From: Thermoleophilia bacterium
Lineage (GTDB): Bacteria; Actinomycetota; Thermoleophilia; Solirubrobacterales; 70-9
Reading direction: 5' to 3'
Assembly: GCA_016650125.1 (NCBI GenBank)
Contig: JAENWT010000007.1
Span: 1 to 32,296, forward strand
DNA length: 32,296 nucleotides
Part shown: positions 7,249-14,122 of the stretch, in pieces
Layout of the letters: every line of letters starts with the position of its first letter
How positions within the stretch are numbered: position 1 is the stretch's first letter
The notes under the pieces: generated by a model
Told to the model about the DNA's origin: nothing
Database searches by the model: none
What the model saw: only the letters and a program-made list of their open reading frames with translations
Translations under genes and position numbers: made by a program

Positions 7249-8010
7249 GTGAGTCCGGTCGAAATCACAGTCCTCCTCGTCTGGTCGTTCACCGTCTCCT
7301 TTGCCGGTGGAATGATCGGTCTCGTACTCGGCAACCTGCGCCTCCCGGTCGTGGTGCTGATCGGCAGCTCGGCTGCAGCGGCCTCAGGGGCGAACGTCGC
7401 GATCTCGGGCGCGGCCGCGCTCACCTCGGCGATCGTCCACTGGCGAAACGGCCGTGTGAACGTGAAGCTCTTCCTCTGGATGGCGCCGAGCTCGTTCCTC
7501 GGTGCGGCGGCCGGCGGCCTCCTCGCCGGTGTCCTGCCCGAGCGGCTCCTGCTTGGGGCGATCTCCCTGGTGGTGCTCTACGGAGCGGTCGAGGTCTGGC
7601 GCTACCGCAAGCCGAAGGCCGAGGCCAAACCCGGCGAGGTCCAGACGAAGAACCTGATCATCGAAGCGGTCCTGATCGGGTTCGGGGTCGGACTGCTGGG
7701 CGGCTTCGTCGGTCTGATCCTTGGCTCGCTGCGGCTGCCGGCGATGCTCAAGTACATGGGGCTGAGCCCCTACGGAGCGGTCGGGACCAACGCTGCGGTC
7801 GGTGTGGTGGTCGGCATCGGCGGGCTGGTTGGCCACCTGCCCGGCGGCATCGACTGGACCATCTTCTTCATCGGCAGTGCTGCCGCCGTCCCGGGTGCCT
7901 GGCTCGGCTCACGGTTCACCGGCCGGCTCAACGAGGACACCCTCGTGAAGGCGATGGCCGTTGTTCTGGTCATCACCGGACTGGCGATGGCGGTCCAGGC
8001 CGTGACCTGA
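7249..8010 (+). CDS. TSUP family (TauE/SafE, DUF81) membrane permease
   Basis: Polytopic transporter of the sulfite/sulfonate exporter type. The 253-residue protein has about eight hydrophobic segments and a clear internal duplication. The motif GGMIGLVLGNLRLP near residue 20 recurs as GGFVGLILGSLRLP near residue 152; this repeat is the family hallmark. A basic loop with KPKAEAKPGE (about 123-132) separates the halves. Members move sulfite, sulfoacetate, thiosulfate or other small organic anions, and the substrate here cannot be told. The GTG at 7249 lies 79 bp from the divergent rarA start. GAGAAT sits 7 nt upstream and there is no good Shine-Dalgarno. The downstream M20 gene starts 40 nt later. 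Confidence 0.85.
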   Translation: MSPVEITVLLVWSFTVSFAGGMIGLVLGNLRLPVVVLIGSSAAAASGANVAISGAAALTSAIVHWRNGRVNVKLFLWMAPSSFLGAAAGGLLAGVLPERLLLGAISLVVLYGAVEVWRYRKPKAEAKPGEVQTKNLIIEAVLIGFGVGLLGGFVGLILGSLRLPAMLKYMGLSPYGAVGTNAAVGVVVGIGGLVGHLPGGIDWTIFFIGSAAAVPGAWLGSRFTGRLNEDTLVKAMAVVLVITGLAMAVQAVT

Positions 8011-8050
8011 CTATGGGCCGGCCCGCCCGACGCGGTGGAATACTGGCGGC

Positions 8051-9343
8051 ATGAAGGCACCCGAATTGCTTCAACGCCTGATCCGGTTCAACACCGTAAA
8101 TCCGCCCGGGAATGAGGGCGAGGCCCTGGAGTTCCTCAAGGGCATGCTGGACGAGGCGGGCTGGCAGACCGAGCTGCTGGCAAAGGTGCCGGAACGACCG
8201 AACCTGGTGGCCCGCCTGAAGGGCGTCGAGCCCGGTCCGAACCTCGCCCTGATCAGCCACGTTGACACCGTCCCCGCCAAGCCGGAAGAGTGGACGCACG
8301 ACCCCTGGTCCGGCGATCTCGAAGACGGCTACATCTGGGGCCGCGGCGCGCTCGACATGAAGGACCAGGTCGCCGCCGAGACGGCGGCCTGCCTCGCCCT
8401 CGCCCAGTCGGGCTGGCGCCCGGCGACCGGTGACCTGCTGCTGGTCGTGACCGCCGACGAGGAGACCGGCGCCCACTTCGGCGCGCAGTGGCTCTGCTCG
8501 GAGGTGCCGGAAAAGGTTCGCTGCGACTGGGTCGTCAATGAAGGCGCCGGCGAGATGGTCGACGTCGACGGACAGAAGTTCTTCACGCTTTCGGTCGGCG
8601 AGAAAGGCACGCACCGGTTCACGATCATCAGTGACGGCGTGGCCGGGCACGGCTCGATCCCGGGAGTCGGTGACAACGCCCTGCTCAAGCTGGCTCCTGC
8701 CCTGTCGCGCCTCCACGACCAGCCGCCTCGCGAGTCCACCCCCGACACCGACCGCTTCCTCGAGCGCCTGGTCGGCCACGTACCGGATGACCTCGACGCC
8801 GCCCTGACCGAGGTGGCCGCGGCGGATCCGCTGCTGGCCAAGCTGCTGGCCGACCCGATGCTCGGCGTCACCCTGGCACCGACGATGGCGTCGGCTTCGA
8901 ACCGGGAGAACGTGATTCCTTCACGGGCCGAACTGTTGGTCGACTGCCGGACCCCGCCTGGCATGACCGGCGAAGAGGCGCTCGAGCGCATCAACGCGGT
9001 GATCGGCGAAGGCGACTGGCGGATCGAATTCAACGACCCCGTCGTCGGCAACCGTTCCGACTACGAAGGGCCGCTGGCCGAGGCGATCGAGGAATGGGCC
9101 GACCTGACCGAGCCGGGCGCGAAGGTGCTGCCGATGGTGATGCCCGGCTTCTCCGACAGCCACTGGTTCCGCGAGGCCTTCGGCGCGACCGTATTCGGCT
9201 TCTGCCCGCAACGCATGAGCCTCGCCGAAACGAAACCACTGGTCCATGGGGCCGACGAGCGGGTGACCGTCGCCGACATCGAGTGCATGGAGAACCTCTT
9301 CACCTGGTTGCCGCCCCGGTTGCTGGGAACTGCGGGTCGCTAG
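8051..9343 (+). CDS. M20 family metallopeptidase
   Basis: Cytoplasmic zinc amidohydrolase of the ArgE/DapE/ACY1/CPG2 group, cleaving amide bonds of N-acyl amino acids or small peptides. Metal and catalytic residues are visible: H70 and D72 in SHVDTVP, D102 in GRGALDMKDQ, the EE pair at 137-138 in TADEETG, E in NEGAGE near 165, and a late histidine in FSDSHWF near 372. The dimerisation (lid) domain lies between, with its usual HGS motif (VAGHGSIPG). Length 430 is normal. The exact substrate is uncertain; succinyl-diaminopimelate and N-acetyl-ornithine hydrolases are close relatives. ATG at 8051 has AATACT ending 6 nt upstream, preceded by TGG (extended -10 like). mce follows 11 nt after its stop. 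Confidence 0.9.
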   Translation: MKAPELLQRLIRFNTVNPPGNEGEALEFLKGMLDEAGWQTELLAKVPERPNLVARLKGVEPGPNLALISHVDTVPAKPEEWTHDPWSGDLEDGYIWGRGALDMKDQVAAETAACLALAQSGWRPATGDLLLVVTADEETGAHFGAQWLCSEVPEKVRCDWVVNEGAGEMVDVDGQKFFTLSVGEKGTHRFTIISDGVAGHGSIPGVGDNALLKLAPALSRLHDQPPRESTPDTDRFLERLVGHVPDDLDAALTEVAAADPLLAKLLADPMLGVTLAPTMASASNRENVIPSRAELLVDCRTPPGMTGEEALERINAVIGEGDWRIEFNDPVVGNRSDYEGPLAEAIEEWADLTEPGAKVLPMVMPGFSDSHWFREAFGATVFGFCPQRMSLAETKPLVHGADERVTVADIECMENLFTWLPPRLLGTAGR

Positions 9344-9346
9344 CAT
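9341..9346 (+). promoter_or_regulatory. Candidate -10 box TAGCAT for mce
   Basis: TAGCAT ends 8 nt before the mce ATG and shares its TAG with the stop codon of the M20 gene. mce may thus have its own leaderless transcript besides read-through. Confidence 0.4.
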
Positions 9347-9354
9347 TCCGGCTC

Positions 9355-9768
9355 ATGTTCACTCGCATAGACCACATCGGCGTGGCGGTGACCGACCTCG
9401 ACGCCGCAATCAAGCTTTACGAGCGCAGCTTCGAGATGGAGCTCGTTCATCGCGAAACCGTTGAATCCCAGGGAGTCGAGGCGGTCCTGCTCGATGTCGG
9501 GGACGGTCACGTCGAACTGCTCTGCCCGCTCGGCGACGACACACCCGTCGGCAAGTTCATCGCCAAGAAGGGCGAGGGGATCCACCACGTCGCCTACGCC
9601 GTCGAAGACATCGAAGCGGCGCTGGTCCAGGTCGAGGCCGCCGGAATCAAACTGATCGACAAGGAGCCGCGCACCGGCATCCGCGGCAGCCGGGTCGCGT
9701 TCGCCCATCCGGCAACCACCGGTTCGGTGCTCACCGAGATCGTCGAACCTTCCAAGGAGGCCCACTGA
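9355..9768 (+). CDS. mce: Methylmalonyl-CoA epimerase
   Basis: Interconverts (2S)- and (2R)-methylmalonyl-CoA in propionyl-CoA metabolism, upstream of methylmalonyl-CoA mutase. It is a vicinal-oxygen-chelate fold protein of 137 residues, the usual length. The two beta-alpha-beta-beta-beta modules each start with their metal histidine: H7 in RIDHIGVAV and a second in GIHHVAYAV (77-78). The last ligand is E128 in LTEIVEP, and E54 in HVELLCPL is in the place of the fourth ligand. The fit to bacterial epimerases is good along the whole length. No mutase or carboxylase gene is in the window. The gene ends in TGATG, overlapping the next start by one base. Confidence 0.93.
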   Translation: MFTRIDHIGVAVTDLDAAIKLYERSFEMELVHRETVESQGVEAVLLDVGDGHVELLCPLGDDTPVGKFIAKKGEGIHHVAYAVEDIEAALVQVEAAGIKLIDKEPRTGIRGSRVAFAHPATTGSVLTEIVEPSKEAH

Positions 9769-9980
9769 TGGCATCGCTCCACAAGATTGAAATCGGTTTC
9801 GAAGGCGGACAGGTCGTGCCGGTCCGCATCGACGACGACCAGCTTGCCCTGCTGCGCTCTTCGCTCACCGGCGAGGCCAAGGCCCACGAAGTGACTTATG
9901 AAGAGGGAATCCTGATCCTCGACCTGAGCAAGGTCATCTTCCTGCGCGTTACGTCGAGTGCCCAGAAGATCGGCTTCTGA
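9768..9980 (+). CDS. Small protein of unknown function coupled to mce
   Basis: 70 residues, family not recognised. It starts at the ATG in TGATG, sharing one base with the mce stop, with AAGGAGG 9-15 nt upstream inside mce, so it is clearly translated together with mce. The sequence has alternating hydrophobic strands (KIEIGF, VVPVRI, GILILDLSKVIFLRV) with a central acidic helix DDDQLALLRSSL, suggesting a small beta-rich soluble protein without membrane segment or signal. Its last 32 bp overlap tail to tail with the end of the membrane-protein gene on the other strand. The coupling suggests a role near propionyl-CoA or acyl-CoA metabolism, but that is only context. Confidence 0.75.
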   Translation: MASLHKIEIGFEGGQVVPVRIDDDQLALLRSSLTGEAKAHEVTYEEGILILDLSKVIFLRVTSSAQKIGF

Positions 9981-11031
9981 GCGCCAGGTAGTCCGCGCGT
10001 TTCTTGAAGGTCACCTTCATCTCGTCGGTGATCTGACTCAGGAACTCCCGTCTGTACAAGTCATCGGTGAGCATCGAGATCGCGAAGTAGAGCCCGGTGA
10101 ACGCAGCGATCGCCCCGGCGACCCGCAACAGTTCGGTGGTCACCTGGGCGTCGCGTTCGCCGATGTGGAACCCGAACAGCACGTCGGGCGTCTCCTCGAT
10201 CCAGCCGCTGAGCAACTCGGCGTTGATCGTCAGCAGCCCGAACAGGACGAAGAACGCCGCGACCGCCAGGGCCACCAGCAGCACCTGGAGCGACTGGCTG
10301 ACGAAGAGCACCAGCCCGACGTTGAAACGCTGACGGGAGTTCAGCTCCGGACCGTCCCCGCCGGCTGACTTCTCGAGGCTTTCGACCTCGCCCGGCAGGC
10401 GCGCGATCAGAAAGGCCGAGCCGAGCGCCACGAACATCCCGACCAGCAGCGCCAGCGAGAGGTCGTCGAGCTGGCCGAAGACCTGCCAGAGCTCCGGCGT
10501 GAGAAAGAGGATCAGCGAGAAGATCATCAGCAGCGGCACCGCCTTGACCAGCAGTCCGAGCGAACGCGAGAGCTCTCCCAGCAACCGGGAGATCGCCCAG
10601 CCGATGATCGAGAGCAGGCCGAAGCCGACCACGCCGAAGATCAGCGCGAGCAGCACCAGGTTGGCGAGCGCCGTCGAGAGCGCGATGCCCCAGTGGCCGG
10701 AGATGAGGCCCGGCAGCAGCGCCGGCAGGATCACGAACCCGGCCAGCTCCGCCTTGCCGACCCGCTGCACACGGGAGAAGAACGACCGTCCGCGCAGCCG
10801 GTTGGTGATCCCCATCGCGGCCAGGATCACCCCGAGGCTCGCCACCACCGCGACCAGGTTCTGCCAGGCCGACCAGTCGGAGTTGAGCGGACCGAGGATC
10901 TCGAGCAGCAGGACGAGGCCGAGCAGCGGCACGGCCCGGTTGAAGATGTCCGAGCTCGCCGAGTACTCCTCGGTGAAGAGCGGCAGACCGGCCTTGCGGA
11001 AGTCGCGCTCGTACTCGGCTTCGGTCGTCAC
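9949..11031 (-). CDS. Polytopic membrane protein of unknown function
   Basis: 360 residues with eight or nine hydrophobic helices and no recognised family motif. The N-terminal 30 residues are charged and cytoplasmic (TEAEYERDFRKAG). Helices fill about 35-240, and a hydrophilic loop near SAGGDGPELNSRQRFN separates a second helical group. The C-terminus is basic (FKKRADYLALRSRS). I place the start at GTG 11031: it leaves 30 bp to the divergent PAP2 start, whereas a longer reading would run through the PAP2 gene. GATGAT ends 6 nt before this GTG. The 3' end overlaps the small mce-linked gene by 32 bp. Shared divergent promoter space with PAP2 hints at a membrane or lipid role, no more than that. 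Confidence 0.7.
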   Translation of the reverse strand: MTTEAEYERDFRKAGLPLFTEEYSASSDIFNRAVPLLGLVLLLEILGPLNSDWSAWQNLVAVVASLGVILAAMGITNRLRGRSFFSRVQRVGKAELAGFVILPALLPGLISGHWGIALSTALANLVLLALIFGVVGFGLLSIIGWAISRLLGELSRSLGLLVKAVPLLMIFSLILFLTPELWQVFGQLDDLSLALLVGMFVALGSAFLIARLPGEVESLEKSAGGDGPELNSRQRFNVGLVLFVSQSLQVLLVALAVAAFFVLFGLLTINAELLSGWIEETPDVLFGFHIGERDAQVTTELLRVAGAIAAFTGLYFAISMLTDDLYRREFLSQITDEMKVTFKKRADYLALRSRSSGHST

Positions 11032-11046
11032 AGGCGAATCATCCCC

Positions 11047-11052
11047 TAGTCT
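11047..11052 (+). promoter_or_regulatory. Candidate -10 box TAGTCT for the PAP2 gene
   Basis: TAGTCT ends 9 nt before the ATG at 11062 in the 30-bp divergent gap. No Shine-Dalgarno is present, consistent with a very short leader or none. Confidence 0.4.
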
Positions 11053-11061
11053 GCGGCGCTC

Positions 11062-11562
11062 ATGAAGAACGCCGACCTCAAGCTCCTGAGATTCATGCGA
11101 ACCCGCGGGCACACGCCCGCGGTCGAAAAGGCCGCGCAGCTGATCGCCAAGACCGGCGAGAACGGTTACCTGTGGTTCGGCATCGGCCTGGCCGGGGCCG
11201 CCTTCGACCCGCCGCGCCGGCGGCAGTGGCTTTTCGCGGCCGCAATCGGACCGGTCGCGATCGGCCTCAACTTCGGCATCAAGCTGGTCGTGAGGCGGCC
11301 GCGCCCGGCCCTCGATGGACTGCCTCCCCTCGGAGGCGCGCCGTCCTCGCTTTCTTTCCCCTCGGCCCACGCCACCGCTTCTTTCGCCGCGGCGACCGCG
11401 ATGTCACGCTTCGCGCCCGAGCTGAAGCTGGCCCTGTTCGGCGCCGCGGCCACGATGGCCGTCACCCGCCCCTATCTGGGCATGCACTACCCCTCGGACG
11501 TGGTTGCCGGAGCGGTGCTCGGCACGCTGCTTGGCAAATCGGTGCCCATTCCACACCACTGA
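11062..11562 (+). CDS. PAP2 superfamily membrane phosphatase
   Basis: Acid phosphatase of the phosphatidic acid phosphatase 2 type, acting on lipid phosphates or undecaprenyl pyrophosphate at the membrane. The three-part active site is complete: KX6RP (K74 to R81-P82), PSxH as PSAH (100-103) and (S/T)RX5HX3D with R136, H142 and D146. PSAH instead of the commoner PSGH, and TR instead of SR, are mild variants known in the superfamily. Membrane helices lie around 36-47, 55-72, 102-113, 122-135 and 143-158. The protein is short (166 residues), so it is a compact single-domain member. Whether it recycles the C55 carrier or acts on phospholipid cannot be decided. Confidence 0.88.
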   Translation: MKNADLKLLRFMRTRGHTPAVEKAAQLIAKTGENGYLWFGIGLAGAAFDPPRRRQWLFAAAIGPVAIGLNFGIKLVVRRPRPALDGLPPLGGAPSSLSFPSAHATASFAAATAMSRFAPELKLALFGAAATMAVTRPYLGMHYPSDVVAGAVLGTLLGKSVPIPHH

Positions 11563-11573
11563 CCCCAATCCCG

Positions 11574-11594
11574 CAGCTCAGTTCAGGTGAGCTG
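11574..11594. terminator. 7-bp hairpin between convergent PAP2 and hepT genes
   Basis: CAGCTCA (11574-11580) and TGAGCTG (11588-11594) pair with a 7-nt loop in the 41-nt gap between two convergent genes. There is no T-tract, so a bidirectional terminator role rests on position. Confidence 0.35.
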
Positions 11595-11603
11595 AAGGCC
11601 TGG

Positions 11604-12152
11604 TCACTTCTCGGGATCTCTATTCATCGCTTTGGCGAAACTCTGCTTTACCCACGCTCCGTAGCTCCTGATGAACGGTCGAAACTCCTGGGAGACCAAA
11701 ACGGCGGCTTCGTGAACCTGGGCCGCAGAAATCCCTGGGTACTCATGGACAAGGTTTCTTCGGAGCTCTCTCAGGCTCTGGAGACGTGCTTCCTGCATAC
11801 CAGTGATCACACCGATATCCCGCAAGGTCACAAAGTCTCGCCTCGCATTCATTTCATCACTCGGTTCTCGATTGGTTGACAGCTCGAGTCCGAATCGGGT
11901 CAGCTCGGCGATGTAGTTGTACAGCTGCTCGCTGCCCCTCTCGACGGCCTTCACGGAATTCAGCTGGTCCGGATCCTTCGAATCGAAAGCGGCGCGAAAC
12001 TCCACCAGATCAAAGCCGGAACCGAAACCGCTCATCGCTACGCCCAGCGCATCCAGGTGGCGACCTGCATCGTCAAGCCGATCCTTGATTTTTCCCTTGA
12101 GGGACTTCGCACGTCCCGGGTCAACGGCATCAAGTGGTGAACTACCCGCCAT
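11604..12152 (-). CDS. hepT: HepT-like HEPN ribonuclease toxin
   Basis: HEPN-domain protein, 182 residues, predicted toxin of an MntA/HepT pair. The catalytic RX4HXY motif is perfect: R131, H136 and Y138 in RRNLVHEY, at the expected place near the start of the last long helices. In characterised HepT toxins this R/H pair cleaves RNA in a dimer, and the motif tyrosine is AMPylated by the MntA antitoxin; Y138 is the predicted target. The protein is helical throughout, with an N-terminal extension of about 25 residues before the HEPN fold, and is longer than typical HepT (about 130-140). ATG at 12152 lies inside mntA (11-bp overlap), with GGAAAG about 9 nt upstream. The local base composition is visibly less GC-rich than in flanking genes. 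Confidence 0.85.
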   Translation of the reverse strand: MAGSSPLDAVDPGRAKSLKGKIKDRLDDAGRHLDALGVAMSGFGSGFDLVEFRAAFDSKDPDQLNSVKAVERGSEQLYNYIAELTRFGLELSTNREPSDEMNARRDFVTLRDIGVITGMQEARLQSLRELRRNLVHEYPGISAAQVHEAAVLVSQEFRPFIRSYGAWVKQSFAKAMNRDPEK

Positions 12153-12708
12153 GGACCCAACTTTCCATTATGTCCCCGCTGATCTCGCCTTTGCCTGCTT
12201 TGCGCTGCCACTTGCCCAGCGAGTCACGGAGTTCGGGCCAACGGTGCCCCCTGTCAACGAGTACGCGTCCCTCCTCGATGATGTTGACCATCAACGGGGC
12301 TGAGGATTCAGCGGATTCGCGTGGCACGATCTGTACATCCTTGTTGACCCTGCCCCGAATTCTCATCGAAAGCTGCCGGTAACCTACGGAAGATCCGGTC
12401 TTTGTCTCGACCATGAGGTCGACGTCTGAATCCTGGCGGGACGTGCCCCTGGCAAAGGACCCGAAAAGCAGTGCCAATCTGACATTTGGTTCCGTGCGCA
12501 GGGCATTCCTCATTTCGGAAAGGAACGGCCAGTTGCGCCTCAAATAGACCTCTTCCTCGATGGGAACCAGGAACTTTCGTTGACTGACCCGCTCGCCCTT
12601 GACCAAGCCCTCATTCGCCGCCCGGCGCATCGTCCGCTCGGGAACATCGAGGTGACGAGCGACCTCCGAGATCGGAAAACTCAGGCGATTGGTTCCGGGT
12701 TCCTTCAT
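12142..12708 (-). CDS. mntA: MntA-type nucleotidyltransferase antitoxin with N-terminal HTH domain
   Basis: Minimal nucleotidyltransferase, predicted antitoxin that AMPylates the HepT partner. The 188 residues hold two parts. Residues about 10-58 look like a MerR/excisionase-type helix-turn-helix with a short wing (SEVARHLDVPERTMRR, then FLVPIEEEVYLRR). Residues about 66-150 are the nucleotidyltransferase with GSX10DXD complete (G83-S84, D95, D97 in GSFARGTSRQDSDVD) and a third acidic residue D124 in NKDVQIV. Classical MntA proteins lack the HTH, so this antitoxin should itself bind DNA. The ATG at 12708 sits in the first of three 22-bp-spaced repeats. The order antitoxin then toxin with 11-bp overlap ensures antitoxin is made first. 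The C-terminal 40 residues (KWQRKAGKGEISGD) are unassigned. Confidence 0.85.
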   Translation of the reverse strand: MKEPGTNRLSFPISEVARHLDVPERTMRRAANEGLVKGERVSQRKFLVPIEEEVYLRRNWPFLSEMRNALRTEPNVRLALLFGSFARGTSRQDSDVDLMVETKTGSSVGYRQLSMRIRGRVNKDVQIVPRESAESSAPLMVNIIEEGRVLVDRGHRWPELRDSLGKWQRKAGKGEISGDIMESWVHGG

Positions 12709-12762
12709 ATGGCCGTTATATCACCTCCGTATGGCCGTTACTTCTCCCTGGTGTGGCCGCTA
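12708..12762 (-). repeat. Three direct repeats with 22-bp period over the mntA start: probable operator
   Basis: TATGGCCGTTA occurs at 12708-12718 and again at 12730-12740. A third, diverged copy, TGTGGCCGCTA (9 of 11 identical), is at 12752-12762. Start-to-start distance is 22 bp both times, about two helix turns, so all copies face the same side of the DNA. The sequence between copies is not conserved. Copy 1 includes the mntA start codon and most of a TATAAC box; copies 2 and 3 cover the -15 to -50 region. No further copy follows on either side. The asymmetric, same-face layout is what a tandem-binding winged HTH would use, and MntA carries such a domain. Confidence 0.7.
12715..12720 (-). 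promoter_or_regulatory. Candidate -10 box TATAAC for mntA-hepT
   Basis: TATAAC matches TATAAT at five of six positions and ends six bases before the mntA ATG, overlapping repeat copy 1. If used, the transcript is leaderless. A strong ribosome-site-like GGAGGTGAT (12720-12728) lies just upstream, but its GGAGG is 15 nt from the ATG, rather far. Which of the two acts would follow from the 5' end of the RNA. Confidence 0.45.
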
Positions 12763-12803
12763 AGCAATATTCACGGCATTGCCACAGGAGTTCAGAGGGG
12801 AAG

Positions 12804-14033
12804 TCAGGGATGCGACAACGAACTGGTACCCATAGGCGCCACGGTGCCGCTGCCGGCGCCCGGCGGCAGCATCTCGGCCGGCTGAGATGCGGTCGTCTTG
12901 TCCAGCGTCCGGCTGCCGCGCTTGATGCTGAAGACCAGCCGGTCCATCAGCCCGAGCGCGTACTGGAACGAGTCGCCCCTGATCTTGCTCTGGCCGGCGG
13001 TCCCGTAGAGCCGGGCCCAGATGACCCGCTTGGAGACGCCATAACGGGTGATCTTAATCTTCTTGAGGCGTCCGCTGACGTAACCGCCGAGCCGCGCGTT
13101 CATGTCGGCGTTGGAGAAGTTGACGGTCCACCGGTAGTACGGCGAGACGGAGTCGTACGGATCCTTCACACCCTTGAGGTAAGGCACCGAGCCACCGAAA
13201 AAGACGTTCTCGGCGTTTTCGGTGTGGCCGCCGGAACTGGCCGAGAAGACGGTCAGTGCCGGTTCGCCCTTGTAAGAAACGATCTGGTTCGAAGTCTGCG
13301 AAGCGGCCCGGTTGGTGCGTCCGTACTCGGTGCCGATGTCTCCGTAGACCTGGCTGCGGGTGTCGTTGTAGAGGTCGTAGCCCCTGCCGTCGACTCCGCC
13401 GGACAGGGCGAAGGTGCGAGAAGCGACCGCCTGCGTTCTCAGAGCCTTCATCGGCCAGGACGGGATCGACTCATTGGGGATGACGCCCTTGACGTAGGCA
13501 TTGATGCCGACCCGGTTGACCACGTTCAGCCCTCCGGAGCCGGATGGAACCACGACCACGCCGCCCCGGTAACGGCCGATGCCCTTGAAGATCACCTTGC
13601 CATCAGTCTCGGTCCTCAGCTTGCGTTTGCAGTTGGCGAGCTTCTTGCCGCTGCGCCGGATCAGCATGATCTTGCTGCCCTTCAATTTCGCGCCATAGGT
13701 GCGCTTCCCGTTCAGCTTGACCCCGCAGGCCCGCCCGGCGCCCGAGAAGTAGGCGTTGCCGCCATCGACGTTGAGCAGGACTTTCACGTCGTGCGCCTTG
13801 CGGACCTCGTGAATTCGCGTGCCTGAGTAGTAGTGGCGGAGGATTCGTTTATGGCTGAAGCCGGCTTTGGCCATGCCATAGGCGCCATAGGCGCTCATGC
13901 CGACACCGTGGCCGAAGCCGCCGCCCTTGACGGTCCAGGTCGCATCGGCCCGGGAAGCGGGAACGAGCAGCACGACCGCCGCGAGCAGGGTGGTGGTCAG
14001 GGCGGCGAGGATCTGGTTGCGGGAAAGGCGCAT
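12804..14033 (-). CDS. Exported SpoIID/LytB domain protein
   Basis: 409-residue exported protein related to SpoIID, a lytic transglycosylase acting on peptidoglycan without stem peptides, and to the amidase enhancer LytB. I start it at ATG 14033, where a signal peptide begins (basic MRLSRNQ, hydrophobic to about 25, then SRADA). Just after the signal comes GGGFGHGVGMSAYGAYG (about 36-52), the motif usually near the C-terminus of SpoIID proteins but N-terminal in many actinobacterial members. The SpoIID core has NAYVKGVIPNESIPSWP and ALRTQAVASRTFAL (about 205-240), with the catalytic glutamate in NES. A HTENAENVFF motif follows. No other sporulation gene is nearby, so a cell-wall remodelling role is likely. 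It is divergent from an aldehyde dehydrogenase and 95 bp upstream of mntA. Confidence 0.85.
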   Translation of the reverse strand: MRLSRNQILAALTTTLLAAVVLLVPASRADATWTVKGGGFGHGVGMSAYGAYGMAKAGFSHKRILRHYYSGTRIHEVRKAHDVKVLLNVDGGNAYFSGAGRACGVKLNGKRTYGAKLKGSKIMLIRRSGKKLANCKRKLRTETDGKVIFKGIGRYRGGVVVVPSGSGGLNVVNRVGINAYVKGVIPNESIPSWPMKALRTQAVASRTFALSGGVDGRGYDLYNDTRSQVYGDIGTEYGRTNRAASQTSNQIVSYKGEPALTVFSASSGGHTENAENVFFGGSVPYLKGVKDPYDSVSPYYRWTVNFSNADMNARLGGYVSGRLKKIKITRYGVSKRVIWARLYGTAGQSKIRGDSFQYALGLMDRLVFSIKRGSRTLDKTTASQPAEMLPPGAGSGTVAPMGTSSLSHP

Positions 14034-14110
14034 GTCAGTAAGGAACAGTTTCAACGCACGAATGTTCCGCCCTGCCCGGAACCTTGCAAAGTGCGGCAAG
14101 TCCGATCAAC

Positions 14111-14116
14111 TAATCT
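14111..14116 (+). promoter_or_regulatory. Candidate -10 box TAATCT for the 14123 aldehyde dehydrogenase
   Basis: TAATCT ends exactly six bases before the ATG at 14123, which has no Shine-Dalgarno. A loose TTGCAA lies at 14084-14089, 21 bp upstream, too far to be a convincing -35. Confidence 0.45.
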
Positions 14117-14122
14117 GGATTC

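Noticed and set aside
11032-11370. Upstream extension of the membrane-protein frame from 11031 to 11370
   Set aside because: It is antisense to the PAP2 gene, has low-complexity charged sequence, and a GTG at 11031 just outside PAP2 gives a normal start.
12142-12708. MntA as a plain kanamycin-type nucleotidyltransferase resistance gene
   Set aside because: It is minimal in size and overlaps a HEPN gene with RX4HXY, the standard MntA/HepT arrangement.
12708-12762. Short CRISPR array
   Set aside because: Repeats of 11 bp with 11-bp gaps are far below CRISPR size, and no cas gene is near; operator sites explain them better.
12804-14033. Endospore formation suggested by the SpoIID-like protein
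   Set aside because: SpoIID/LytB proteins are common in non-sporulating actinobacteria and no other sporulation gene is in the window.
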